From ECT2AJA-044 sp965262845 (lineage in GTDB: Bacteria > Bacteroidota > Bacteroidia > Flavobacteriales > ECT2AJA-044): a stretch of 64,000 nt of DNA. Both the position numbers and the translations under genes were made by a program. The notes under the pieces were generated by a model that searched no databases, was not told the origin of the DNA, and worked only from the letters and a program-made list of their open reading frames with translations. Below, piece after piece: positions 17,196 to 25,153 of the stretch. The first letter of the stretch is position 1; the number at the start of each line of letters is the position of its first letter. Location of the stretch: NCBI GenBank assembly GCA_965262845.1, contig CBDHFX010000002.1, forward strand, positions 1,364,001-1,428,000, written 5' to 3'.

Positions 17196-17945
17196 CTATT
17201 CACTTACTGAAGAAGAACCCTGCCTGAAGTGATCCAGGAGGATCCCGGTCGCAACCCCCACGTTAAGACTATCAATAGGGTTGCCTTTACCATGTTTCGG
17301 TATCGTAATGCACCTTTGGAGGCGGGATTGTGTATCCGGCCGCAGGCCGTGCGATTCCGAGCCCATAACGAGAACCATTTTTTCCGGCGTTTGCACGGTA
17401 TACAGGGACTCCCCATCCATTTTAGCCCCGATAGTGACGAAACCGTACGCGCGGGACGCATCGAGAAAACCGGCTAACGGCTGCTCAATGACCTCAAGCC
17501 GAAACAGGCTGCCCATGGCACTTTGCACCACTTTCGGACTCCAGGGCTCGGCGCAATCAGGGCTCAAAATAATCTGCGTTAGTCCGAACCATTCGGCCAA
17601 CCGCAGAATGGTTCCCAGATTTCCGGGATCGCGCACGCCGTCCAGGGCCAATATGAACGGCCGGGTCCAGTCGATTTCCGCCTGCGGCGGGATATGTGCC
17701 ACCGACACCACCTCGTTGGGCACACTGAGCCCACTGATCAGCTCCAGATCTTTTTTCGGGATATATGTTACGGCGCAATCCTTGCATTTGAAGGAAGGGA
17801 GCCCAAAGAGCTCATCCACCCGCAAGGGTGAAACCAGCAATTCCGAAACGACTTTGGGTCCTTCCGCGATGAAACGCCCATACTGCGTGCGGAATTTCTT
17901 TTGCCGGAGGGAGCGGAGATATTTCTTTTGGGCTCGGGTGAGCAT
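17196..17945 (-). CDS. SpoU/TrmH-family RNA 2'-O-ribose methyltransferase
   Basis: 249 residues. An N-terminal substrate-binding domain (1-85, KKFRTQYGRFIAEGPKVVSELL) is followed by the SPOUT knot with motif 1 DGVRDPGNLGTILRLAEW (~101-118), motif 2 VLVMGSESHGL and motif 3 IPKHGKGNPIDSLNVGVATGILL, which carries the SLNVGVA SAM-binding turn. The protein methylates ribose in rRNA or tRNA in the cytosol; the exact nucleotide cannot be told. It converges with the barrel gene (4 bp apart) and is divergent from tamL with ~50 bp between starts. Confidence 0.9.
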   Translation of the reverse strand: MLTRAQKKYLRSLRQKKFRTQYGRFIAEGPKVVSELLVSPLRVDELFGLPSFKCKDCAVTYIPKKDLELISGLSVPNEVVSVAHIPPQAEIDWTRPFILALDGVRDPGNLGTILRLAEWFGLTQIILSPDCAEPWSPKVVQSAMGSLFRLEVIEQPLAGFLDASRAYGFVTIGAKMDGESLYTVQTPEKMVLVMGSESHGLRPDTQSRLQRCITIPKHGKGNPIDSLNVGVATGILLDHFRQGSSSVSE

Positions 17946-17994
17946 GCAGTGAAGAATGATAATTTTGCGAAGTTAGCAAATAGGGACAGCGCCG

Positions 17995-20259
17995 TTGAAA
18001 AACCTCTTCCGTCTTACTGCATTGGCCTTGTGGGCTGCCGCGATGTTGCCGTCGTGCAAGGCGACGAAATATGTGCCGGAAAACGGACACCTGCTGATAA
18101 AAAGCGAGATCACGGTGGACGGCAAGCGGTTGCAGGGAGGCAAGGAATACAGCTACCTGCGTATTCGGCCGAACCGGAGGATCCTGGGGTTTCCGCTTTA
18201 TCTGAGCCTGTACAATGCGGGGAACCCTGAAGCCGGGAAGGGATTTGGCCAATGGCTGTCGGGCCTCGGGGAAGCTCCGGCTGTGATCGACTCCGCGAAC
18301 ATCAGCAAGAGTACAGATCAATTGCGGTACTACTACTTCAACCAAGGCTATTTCGACGCCGAAGCCAGCTACCGGGTGGAGTGCAATAACCGAAAACGGG
18401 CCAGGGTGTACTACAGCGTAGAGAAAAAAAAGCCCTGTTTTATCCGCAATATCGATTATCAAATGAGTTCACCGGAGTTGGAGGAATTGGTGGAACGCCA
18501 GATGTCTGAGCTAGGTTTTCAGCCTGGGGATCAGTACAACGCTAAAGTGCTTGACGAAGAACGGGGTCGGTTGAGCGAGTTGTTTCGGGAGCAGGGATTT
18601 TACGATTTCAGCAAGGAGTTCATTTACTTCGAGATCGACAGCAACCTGCCAGGGCAGTTGATCGATATCACGATGGGTATTGAAAACAAGCCGGTTCAGT
18701 CAGGTGATTCCATTATTTATCACGAACATACGCGATTTAAGCTGCGGCAGGTCAATGTGGTTTATCGGTACGAGCCCGGGAAGCCGCCGGGCGATCGCGA
18801 TTCCACTTACCTGAACTACCGCTTTCTGTACCACAACGAATTGGCGTTTCGACCGCGGCTGGCCAGCGATGCCATTCTGATAAAGCCGGGCGATCGCTAC
18901 AAGCAGTCAGACGTGGCCGTGAGCTACCAGCACCTCATCAACCTGAAGGTGTTCTCAGGGGTAGACATAGAGTTCGTTCCCGCAGAGGGAGACAGCGCCA
19001 GGCATTGGCTCAATGCCTATGTGCTGCTGCGCCCTTTCAAAAAGCAATCGCTCGGTCTGGAAGTCGAAGGCATCCATACCTCCGGGAATTTTGGTACCGG
19101 AGGGAGCATATTCTATCGAAACCGGAATATCTTCAAGGGCGGACAGCTCCTTGAAGTTCGGTTGAACGGAGCGCTGGAAGCCCAGCAAGTGAGTTCGGAT
19201 GCGGACGGGGTATTCAATACCATTCAGCTCGGAGCCGGAGCCACCCTGCACCTCCCCTACTTTCTGCTGCCTTTCGACACGGAGGGATGGATGCCCAAGC
19301 GCTACCAGCCTCAGACCGATGTCAACGCAAACTACAATTACCAGATCCGGAGCGATTTCAATCGTTCCATCATCAATTTCAGCATCCATTACACCTTTGA
19401 TGAGAGTCAGGCCAAGCGCCATGTTTTTGAATTGCTTGATCTCAATTTCGTAAAGCTGACGGAAATCCGCGATTCAAGCAGCATTGACGGGAACCGTATT
19501 CGGACCGGCTTCCGCGATGCCTTTATTCCAACCATTGGCTACACCTTCCTCTTCAACAACCAAAGCCTGACGACTCCCAGACGCAATTACCAGTTCTTTC
19601 GCGGGCATGTCGAATTCGCCGGAAACCTGCTCAGCACCCTGGCCCGGACTTCCTTATGGCAGCCTGGCGATGGCGGGCAATATCAACTTCTGGGCAATCC
19701 TTTCGCGCAGTATGTCAAATTCGATATCGATTTCCGCCACTATCAACCCGTTTTGAATTCCCGTCGTCTCATTTTCCGCCTTTACGGCGGGATCGCCTAT
19801 CCCTACGGCAATAGCGACGTGGTTCCCTTTGAGAAGCAATTCTTCGGTGGGGGTGCCAATGACAACCGGGGATGGGTAGCCTACACACCCGGACCGGGAG
19901 GCGACACGACCGGACTCAACGTCAACACAGGTGATATCAAGATCATGGTTACTTACGAATACCGCTTTTCCCTCTTGGGTAATCTGAACGGAGCGCTGTT
20001 CGCCGATGTTGGAAACATCTGGACACTTGAACCGATTGAAGAGCAGTACAACACCGATTTCTCGCTGGACCGGTTTTATAAGGAACTGGCGATCGGAGCC
20101 GGATTTGGACTTCGGTATGATTTCGGGTTTTTCGTCTTTCGTTTGGATGCCGGATTCAAGCTCGGGCAACCATCCAGACCGAACGGCAGATACTGGATCT
20201 GGAATCAGACCGGACCCGTAAAAACCGTTTGGAACATCGGGATCGGGTATCCGTTCTAA
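17995..20259 (+). CDS. tamL: TamL-type BamA/TamA-family outer-membrane lipoprotein
   Basis: 754 residues starting at TTG 17995. A lipoprotein signal ends in LPSC with C21 as the lipidated residue, followed by POTRA-like segments (about 25-350) and a C-terminal 16-stranded Omp85 barrel (350-754) with FGGGANDNRGWVAYTPGPG, the conserved lid-loop region, and a final phenylalanine (GIGYPF). Lipidated BamA paralogues of this kind are the TamL proteins of Bacteroidota, thought to act in assembly of outer-membrane proteins. Divergent from the methyltransferase; the aldolase follows 67 bp later. Confidence 0.88.
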   Translation: MKNLFRLTALALWAAAMLPSCKATKYVPENGHLLIKSEITVDGKRLQGGKEYSYLRIRPNRRILGFPLYLSLYNAGNPEAGKGFGQWLSGLGEAPAVIDSANISKSTDQLRYYYFNQGYFDAEASYRVECNNRKRARVYYSVEKKKPCFIRNIDYQMSSPELEELVERQMSELGFQPGDQYNAKVLDEERGRLSELFREQGFYDFSKEFIYFEIDSNLPGQLIDITMGIENKPVQSGDSIIYHEHTRFKLRQVNVVYRYEPGKPPGDRDSTYLNYRFLYHNELAFRPRLASDAILIKPGDRYKQSDVAVSYQHLINLKVFSGVDIEFVPAEGDSARHWLNAYVLLRPFKKQSLGLEVEGIHTSGNFGTGGSIFYRNRNIFKGGQLLEVRLNGALEAQQVSSDADGVFNTIQLGAGATLHLPYFLLPFDTEGWMPKRYQPQTDVNANYNYQIRSDFNRSIINFSIHYTFDESQAKRHVFELLDLNFVKLTEIRDSSSIDGNRIRTGFRDAFIPTIGYTFLFNNQSLTTPRRNYQFFRGHVEFAGNLLSTLARTSLWQPGDGGQYQLLGNPFAQYVKFDIDFRHYQPVLNSRRLIFRLYGGIAYPYGNSDVVPFEKQFFGGGANDNRGWVAYTPGPGGDTTGLNVNTGDIKIMVTYEYRFSLLGNLNGALFADVGNIWTLEPIEEQYNTDFSLDRFYKELAIGAGFGLRYDFGFFVFRLDAGFKLGQPSRPNGRYWIWNQTGPVKTVWNIGIGYPF

Positions 20260-20283
20260 CAGGGCTCCAATTGCTATATTGCA

Positions 20284-20291
20284 TACCTTTG
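20284..20291 (+). promoter_or_regulatory. Candidate -7 promoter element upstream of fbaB
   Basis: TACCTTTG matches the Bacteroidota consensus TAnnTTTG and lies 35 bp before the fbaB start. No good TTG box sits 19 nt upstream, so support is partial. Confidence 0.35.
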
Positions 20292-20326
20292 ATCTGGCTC
20301 TTCGGACCAACTTAACCCCAAATAAA

Positions 20327-21382
20327 ATGGCTTACAAGAATATCGTTTCTATTCTGGACCACCAGGCCGACTACCTGCTCGGTCACAAATCAAAGACCAT
20401 TCCCAAAGATCATCTCCATCAGCCAGGACCCGATTTTATCGACCGCATTTTCATCAACGGGAACCGTTCCAACCAAACCTTGCGCAGCTTACGAACACTG
20501 TACGATCATGGTCGTTTGGGAAGAACGGGATATTTGAGCATTTTGCCCGTAGATCAGGGAATTGAGCACTCAGCAGGAGCTTCCTTTGCGCCGAATCCGG
20601 CTTACTTTGATCCGGAAAACATCGTGAAACTGGCTATTGAGGCCGGCTGTAACGGGGTGGCTTCCACTTTTGGTGTACTCGCGGGCGTATCCAGAAAATA
20701 TGCCCACCACATACCGTTCATTGTTAAGATCAACCACAACGAACTTTTAAGTTATCCGAACACCACGGACCAGATCATGTACGGCACAGTGAAGGAAGCT
20801 TGGAATATGGGGGCTGTTGCGGTCGGAGCCACGGTCTATTTCGGAAGCGAAAATATGGATCGGCAGTTGCAGGAAGTAAGTACAGCATTTGAATGTGCGC
20901 ACCAACTCGGCATGGCGACCATACTGTGGTGTTATACCCGTAACCCGGCTTTCAAAACCGCTGGGGAGGACTACCATACCGCGGCCGACCTTCAAGGTCA
21001 GGCCAATCACATTGGCGTGACCATTCAGGCCGACATCATCAAGCAAAAATTACCGACCACGAACAGAGGGTATACCGCACTGAAATTTGGTAAAACACAC
21101 CCAAAAGTCTATTCGGAACTGACCTCGGATCATCCGATTGATCTGACCCGATATCAGGTGGCCAACTGCTACATGGGACGTCAGGGTCTCATCAACTCAG
21201 GAGGTGGTAGTGGAGACCATGACCTTCAGGATGCGGTGGTGACTGCTGTAGTGAACAAACGGGCAGGCGGGCAAGGACTGATCCTGGGTCGAAAAGCATT
21301 CCAGCGTCCGATGAACGAAGGGGTGAAACTTTTGAATATAGTTCAGGATGTGTACCTTGCCAACGAAATTACCATCGCCTAA
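20327..21382 (+). CDS. fbaB: Class I fructose-bisphosphate aldolase (DhnA/FbaB type)
   Basis: 351 residues from the ATG at 20327; the frame is open further upstream but the extra residues are not family-like. Conserved features are LPVDQGIEHSAGASF (~73-87), FIVKINHNELLSYP, GAVAVGATVYFGS and the C-terminal GLILGRKAFQRP. It cleaves fructose-1,6-bisphosphate to dihydroxyacetone phosphate and glyceraldehyde-3-phosphate through a lysine Schiff base, without metal. accD follows 10 bp downstream, so the two genes are probably co-transcribed. Confidence 0.93.
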   Translation: MAYKNIVSILDHQADYLLGHKSKTIPKDHLHQPGPDFIDRIFINGNRSNQTLRSLRTLYDHGRLGRTGYLSILPVDQGIEHSAGASFAPNPAYFDPENIVKLAIEAGCNGVASTFGVLAGVSRKYAHHIPFIVKINHNELLSYPNTTDQIMYGTVKEAWNMGAVAVGATVYFGSENMDRQLQEVSTAFECAHQLGMATILWCYTRNPAFKTAGEDYHTAADLQGQANHIGVTIQADIIKQKLPTTNRGYTALKFGKTHPKVYSELTSDHPIDLTRYQVANCYMGRQGLINSGGGSGDHDLQDAVVTAVVNKRAGGQGLILGRKAFQRPMNEGVKLLNIVQDVYLANEITIA

Positions 21383-21392
21383 TCCATAATCC

Positions 21393-22235
21393 ATGACCTG
21401 GTTCCAAAGAAAAGAGAAGGGGATCACGACTCCAACCCAGGAAAAGAAAGATACCCCCAAAGGCCTCTGGTACAAAACCCCTACCGGAAAGATCATTGAC
21501 GCGGAGGAGCTGAAGGCTAACCTTTATGTATCTCCGGAAGATGGGTACCACGTTCGGATCGGTTCCAACGAGTATTTTCAGAATCTGTTTGACAACGGTG
21601 TTTTCGAAGAGCTCAATGCCGACATGAAATCGGCAGATCCGCTGAATTTCGAAGATACCAGGAAATACAGGGATCGCCTGAAGACCACTATCGGGAAAAC
21701 CGGTCTGAATGACGCCGTACGTACAGCAGTCGGAAAACTCGACAGTCATGATATCGTGATCGGCTGTATGGATTTCACTTTTATTGGCGGATCCATGGGA
21801 TCGGTGGTCGGTGAAAAAATTACCCGGGCAATTGACCACAGTCTAAAAAACAGGATCCCTTTTCTGATGATCAGCAAATCAGGTGGTGCACGTATGATGG
21901 AAGCAGCATTTTCCTTGATGCAGTTAGCCAAGACTTCTGCAAAGCTGGCAGAGCTGGATGAAGCCGGGGTGCCGTATATTAGTTTATTGACGGATCCAAC
22001 CACGGGCGGGGTCACGGCGTCGTATGCCATGCTGGGAGACATCAACATTGCTGAACCGGGAGCCTTGATCGGATTTGCCGGGCCCAGGGTGGTGCGCGAA
22101 ACCATTGGCAAGGACCTGCCGGAGGGATTTCAGACATCCGAATTCGTACTGGAACACGGATTTCTCGACTTCATCGCCAACCGGAAGGATTTGAAAGCGA
22201 AGATCTCGCAATTCCTAAGGTTACTGGGTAATTAA
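21393..22235 (+). CDS. accD: Acetyl-CoA carboxylase carboxyltransferase subunit beta
   Basis: 280 residues. The crotonase-like core has MDFTFIGGSMGSVVGEK, SGGARMMEAAFSLMQ, LTDPTTGGVTASYAMLGD and GPRVVRETI. With AccA it transfers the carboxyl group from biotin to acetyl-CoA, the committed step of fatty-acid synthesis. The N-terminal zinc ribbon of the E. coli protein is absent: where CxxC would be expected the sequence reads GLWYKTPTGKII, and the only cysteine of the protein is at about residue 127. I recall other Bacteroidota AccD proteins also lacking these cysteines, so this is probably normal for the group. Confidence 0.94.
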   Translation: MTWFQRKEKGITTPTQEKKDTPKGLWYKTPTGKIIDAEELKANLYVSPEDGYHVRIGSNEYFQNLFDNGVFEELNADMKSADPLNFEDTRKYRDRLKTTIGKTGLNDAVRTAVGKLDSHDIVIGCMDFTFIGGSMGSVVGEKITRAIDHSLKNRIPFLMISKSGGARMMEAAFSLMQLAKTSAKLAELDEAGVPYISLLTDPTTGGVTASYAMLGDINIAEPGALIGFAGPRVVRETIGKDLPEGFQTSEFVLEHGFLDFIANRKDLKAKISQFLRLLGN

Positions 22236-22358
22236 AAAAGTACCATGCCTATGGAAATCAGAGCCGATCAAACTCGCTAAAGAAGACTTCATGCGATCAA
22301 AAGACCACCTCAACTGATGTATACCGGATAGGTGGATCCGGGGCAGATCACGGGTTTT

Positions 22359-23063
22359 TTATTGTAGCTTGAAGTTGATCGGTACTGTAAAGGCTACCGG
22401 CACCGGCTTACCGCGTTGCTTCCCGGGAGTCATTTTTGGGAAGGTGCCTACGATCCGAAGAGCCTCCGCATCAAGGTGCCTGTCTACATTACGGGCAACA
22501 GTCGCTTTGATGATATTTCCTTCCTGATCAATTACAAAGGTTACAAAAACCTTCCCCTGGATACCCATGTCCTTGGCAATCGGAGGATACCTGAATACGT
22601 TGCGAATGTGTTCGGCTATCTTCCGTTGAAAGCAGTTGTATTGCTTATCCGCATCTTTCAGGTTTTCACAACCTGGGAATATCGGCTTTTTTTCTACGAC
22701 CATGAAGTTCATCGGCTCCAGCACCTCTTCCTCCGGTTCCTCAATGATCTCGATCACTTCTTCTTCATCAAAGTCCTGATCCAGGATGTCGATATCGTCT
22801 TCAACCTCCACATCATCTTCCACCACCTGAATTACCACAGGAGGAGGGGGAGGGGGAGGGGGGGGAGGCTTTTGACGGATGGTTACCGGGACTATTTCCT
22901 CATCGAGCTCCATATCCAGACTACCCAGGTCCATTAATTCGCGCTCGTACGTTTTCCATTCAAATGCGAAGATCACAACGCCCAAAGCGATAATTAATCC
23001 TATCAGGGTGAAAACCGAACGAGAGCGTTCAAGGTCGGCCTGTGGATTTTTTTTCTGTCTCAT
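22359..23063 (-). CDS. TonB energy transducer (copy 1)
   Basis: 234 residues. There is a short cytoplasmic N-terminus, one membrane helix (~17-33, TLIGLIIALGVVIFAFEW) and a periplasmic linker with ten consecutive prolines (67-77) and an Asp/Glu-rich stretch (~80-120). The TonB C-terminal domain follows (~150-234; YPPIAKDMGIQGKVFVTFVID, AEALRIVGTFPKMTPGKQRGKPV). It couples the proton motive force of ExbB/ExbD to outer-membrane transporters. It has a close paralogue at 23564-24274: the C-terminal 80 residues are almost identical, while the linkers have diverged, so the two proteins may serve different receptors. Confidence 0.9.
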   Translation of the reverse strand: MRQKKNPQADLERSRSVFTLIGLIIALGVVIFAFEWKTYERELMDLGSLDMELDEEIVPVTIRQKPPPPPPPPPPVVIQVVEDDVEVEDDIDILDQDFDEEEVIEIIEEPEEEVLEPMNFMVVEKKPIFPGCENLKDADKQYNCFQRKIAEHIRNVFRYPPIAKDMGIQGKVFVTFVIDQEGNIIKATVARNVDRHLDAEALRIVGTFPKMTPGKQRGKPVPVAFTVPINFKLQ

Positions 23064-23135
23064 TTCATTGCCTTTCAGAATTGAACATCAAAAATAGTCA
23101 ATTGGGCCAAGTACTCCAAAAAGTGCTGCCCATTT

Positions 23136-23385
23136 TTAAGCAAGGCCTCCACCGCGAAACAGGCGATGCACCGGATAAGCGAAGAGGGATCCCCCCATAT
23201 TCGCCAGTACGTCAAGTACTTCAGCCTTTCTGTCTTTGATCAGGTAAAGCTGAATGAGCTCAAGGGCGATTCCAAACAGCATGCTTATAATAAACGCCAG
23301 CAGGAATGATCTATTGTACCAGACTTCCCTGTTATGCTGTCTGATCCACGCCCGGGCCAGCAAGATAGTCAGCACGAAGTAAACG
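23136..23385 (-). pseudogene. 5'-truncated VanZ-like gene (copy 1)
   Basis: Encodes residues equivalent to about 50-128 of the intact VanZ paralogue at 24348-24734 (LTILLARAWIRQHNREVWYN onward) with few changes. The first ~45 residues, including the first membrane helix, are missing: homology ends abruptly at 23385 against sequence resembling the 3' end of a group II intron. A 79-codon frame with a GTG start remains, but it is probably non-functional. Confidence 0.75.
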
Positions 23386-23474
23386 GTCAGGTATACCGGG
23401 GGAATTTCACCCCCAGCCTCTCACAGAACCGTAGGTGATAGTCTTCCATCACATGTAAAAGTAAACGGTCAGGT
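23386..23474 (-). mobile_element. 3'-terminal relic of a group II intron (half domain V plus domain VI)
   Basis: On the minus strand the order is a short stem gtgat-N8-atcac followed by ctacggttc, matching the 3' half of domain V, then tgtgagaggctgggggtgaa and attcccccgg, a hairpin like domain VI. The 5' arm of domain V and everything before it are missing, and no reverse transcriptase gene is present. A 16-bp direct repeat (aagtaaacggtcaggt) flanks the relic at 23377-23392 and 23459-23474. It sits exactly where the copy-1 vanZ gene is cut. Confidence 0.55.
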
Positions 23475-23491
23475 CAAGTAGTGTCTATTAC

Positions 23492-24597
23492 ACTTCATAC
23501 GATCAAAAGACCGCCCCACCTGATGTATACCGGATAGGTGGATCCGGAGCAGATCACTGGGCTTTACTGTAGCTTGAAGTTGATCGGTACCGTAAAGGCT
23601 ACCGGCACTGGCTTACCGCGTTGCTTTCCGGGAGTCATTTTCGGGAAGGTGCCTACGATCCGAAGAGCCTCTGCATCAAGGTGCCTGTCTACATTACGGG
23701 CAACAGTCGCCTTAATGATATTTCCTTCCTGATCAATTACGAAGCTTACAAAAACCTTCCCCTGGATACCTATGTCCTTGGCAATCGGAGGATACTTAAA
23801 TACACTATGAATGTGTTCGGCTAACTTCTGTTCAAAGCAGATATCTCGCTGATCCACATCTTTCAGATTCTCACAACCTGGGAATATCGGCTTTTTTTCT
23901 ACGAGGATGAAGGGCACCGTATCCACCGGCTCTTCCTCCCGTTTTATTTCAATGAACTCAATCACTTCTTCCGGACCAAAGTCCTGATGATCCGGGATGT
24001 CGATATTGTCTCTGACATCAATATTCTCTTTCGCCACCTTAAATACACATATAGGGGGAGGAGGAGGGGGAGGGAGAGGCTTCTGGCGGACGGTTACCGG
24101 GACTATTTCCTCATCAATTTCCAGACCCAGACTACCCAGGTCTATCAATTCGCGCTCGTACGTTTTCCATTCAAATGCGAAGATCACAACGCCCAAAGTG
24201 ACAATTAATCCTATCAAAGCAAAAACCGAACGGGAGCGTTCAAGGTTGGCCTGTGGGGTTTTTTTCTGTTTCATTTCATTTGTCTTTCAAAATTGAACAT
24301 CAAAAGATAGTCAGTGCGCCCGCGTACTCCAAAAAGTGTTGCCCATTTTAAGCAATGCCTCCACCGCGAAACAGGCGATGCACCGGATAAGCGAAGAGGG
24401 ATCCTCCCATATTCGCCAGTACGTCAAGTACTTCAGCCTTTCTGTCTTTGACCAGGTAAAGCTGAATGAGCTCAAGGGTGATTCCAAACAGCATGCTTAT
24501 AATAAACGCCAGCAGGAATGACTTATTGTACCACACTTCCCTGTTATGCTGTCTGATCCACGCCCGGGCCAGCAAGATAGTCAGCACGAAGTAAACG
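23492..24597 (-). repeat. Tandem duplication (tonB-vanZ), upstream copy
   Basis: Counterpart of 22286-23385. This copy is continuous with the full vanZ gene and with gcvH, the usual neighbour, so it is the original and the downstream unit the duplicate. Confidence 0.85.
23564..24274 (-). CDS. TonB energy transducer (copy 2)
   Basis: 236 residues. One membrane helix (~17-33), a proline-rich linker (PPPPPP near 67-75), an acidic spacer, and the TonB C-terminal domain (~150-236; YPPIAKDIGIQGKVFVSFVID and the conserved FTVPINFKLQ end). It shares the membrane helix and C-terminal domain with copy 1 but has its own linker (RDNIDIPDHQDFGPEEVIEF). It probably forms an operon ruvA-sprA-gcvH-vanZ-tonB on the minus strand, a gene order seen in many Flavobacteriia. 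Role as for copy 1: energising TonB-dependent outer-membrane transport. Confidence 0.9.
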   Translation of the reverse strand: MKQKKTPQANLERSRSVFALIGLIVTLGVVIFAFEWKTYERELIDLGSLGLEIDEEIVPVTVRQKPLPPPPPPPICVFKVAKENIDVRDNIDIPDHQDFGPEEVIEFIEIKREEEPVDTVPFILVEKKPIFPGCENLKDVDQRDICFEQKLAEHIHSVFKYPPIAKDIGIQGKVFVSFVIDQEGNIIKATVARNVDRHLDAEALRIVGTFPKMTPGKQRGKPVPVAFTVPINFKLQ

Positions 24598-24734
24598 AAG
24601 GCATGGGCAAATTTGTCGGAAAAGGACAGCCGGGGCAGAGGGATATCGCTTCCCGGAGTCATGCTCGCCAGGAGGATCAGTCCTGCCCACAAAAATGAGG
24701 GGGTAAACCGTCGAAGCCAGCCAGTGTCAGGCAC
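24348..24734 (-). CDS. VanZ-like small membrane protein
   Basis: 128 residues with four hydrophobic helices (about 10-26, 43-60, 74-95, 104-118) and the VanZ-family motifs SDKFAHAFVYFVL and DVLANMGG. The family is named after a teicoplanin-resistance gene, but in Bacteroidota it is a housekeeping gene of unknown role that regularly follows gcvH. The start overlaps the gcvH stop by 8 bp. A truncated duplicate lies at 23136-23385. Confidence 0.85.
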   Translation of the reverse strand: MPDTGWLRRFTPSFLWAGLILLASMTPGSDIPLPRLSFSDKFAHAFVYFVLTILLARAWIRQHNREVWYNKSFLLAFIISMLFGITLELIQLYLVKDRKAEVLDVLANMGGSLFAYPVHRLFRGGGIA

Positions 24735-25107
24735 CGATCATCTCCTCATACGCTTCTGCATCCAGAAGTCGGTCAAAATCATCATCATTTTCGGCCTTGA
24801 TCTTGATCATCCAGCCATCGCCATATGGATCTTCATTGACCTTTTCCGGATGCGATTCCAGGTCTTCATTGAATTCTATAACCTCTCCGGCCAGTGGCAT
24901 GAACAGATCTGAAACAGTTTTCACCGCCTCCACCGAGCCGAATATTTCCTCTGCAGGAAGGGACTCGCCCCCGGTTTCAACCTCCACATAAACAATGTCG
25001 CCCAACTCGCCCTGCGCGAAATCGGTGATACCCACCACATACAAGGCTCCTTCCTTTCGGATCCACTCGTGGTCTTTCGTATATCTTAGATCCTTCGGCG
25101 CGTTCAT
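24727..25107 (-). CDS. gcvH: Glycine cleavage system H protein
   Basis: 126 residues from the ATG at 25107 (MNAPKDLRYTKDHEW, the usual H-protein N-terminus); an ATG at 25122 would add five residues. The lipoyl-lysine lies in FGSVEAVKTVSDL (K63), and the C-terminal NEDPYGDGWMIKI is typical. The lipoylated protein shuttles the aminomethyl group between the P, T and L proteins; gcvP and gcvT are not in this window. It follows sprA by ~46 bp, an order conserved in related genomes. Confidence 0.95.
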   Translation of the reverse strand: MNAPKDLRYTKDHEWIRKEGALYVVGITDFAQGELGDIVYVEVETGGESLPAEEIFGSVEAVKTVSDLFMPLAGEVIEFNEDLESHPEKVNEDPYGDGWMIKIKAENDDDFDRLLDAEAYEEMIGA

Positions 25108-25153
25108 TTTCTGTATAGCCATTTTGTGTGGTGCTAAAATAGATATTCTTCCA

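Larger units (their letters stand above)
22286..23385 (-). repeat. Tandem duplication (tonB-vanZ), downstream copy
   Basis: About 1.1 kb homologous to 23492-24597, covering ~70 bp after the tonB stop, all of tonB, the tonB-vanZ spacer and the 3' two thirds of vanZ. Homology stops at 23385, where a group II intron relic begins. Confidence 0.85.

Noticed and set aside
16307..17203. 298-codon minus-strand frame opposite the barrel gene
   Set aside because: The plus-strand frame has a signal peptide and barrel strands and couples to porT; the antisense frame has none.
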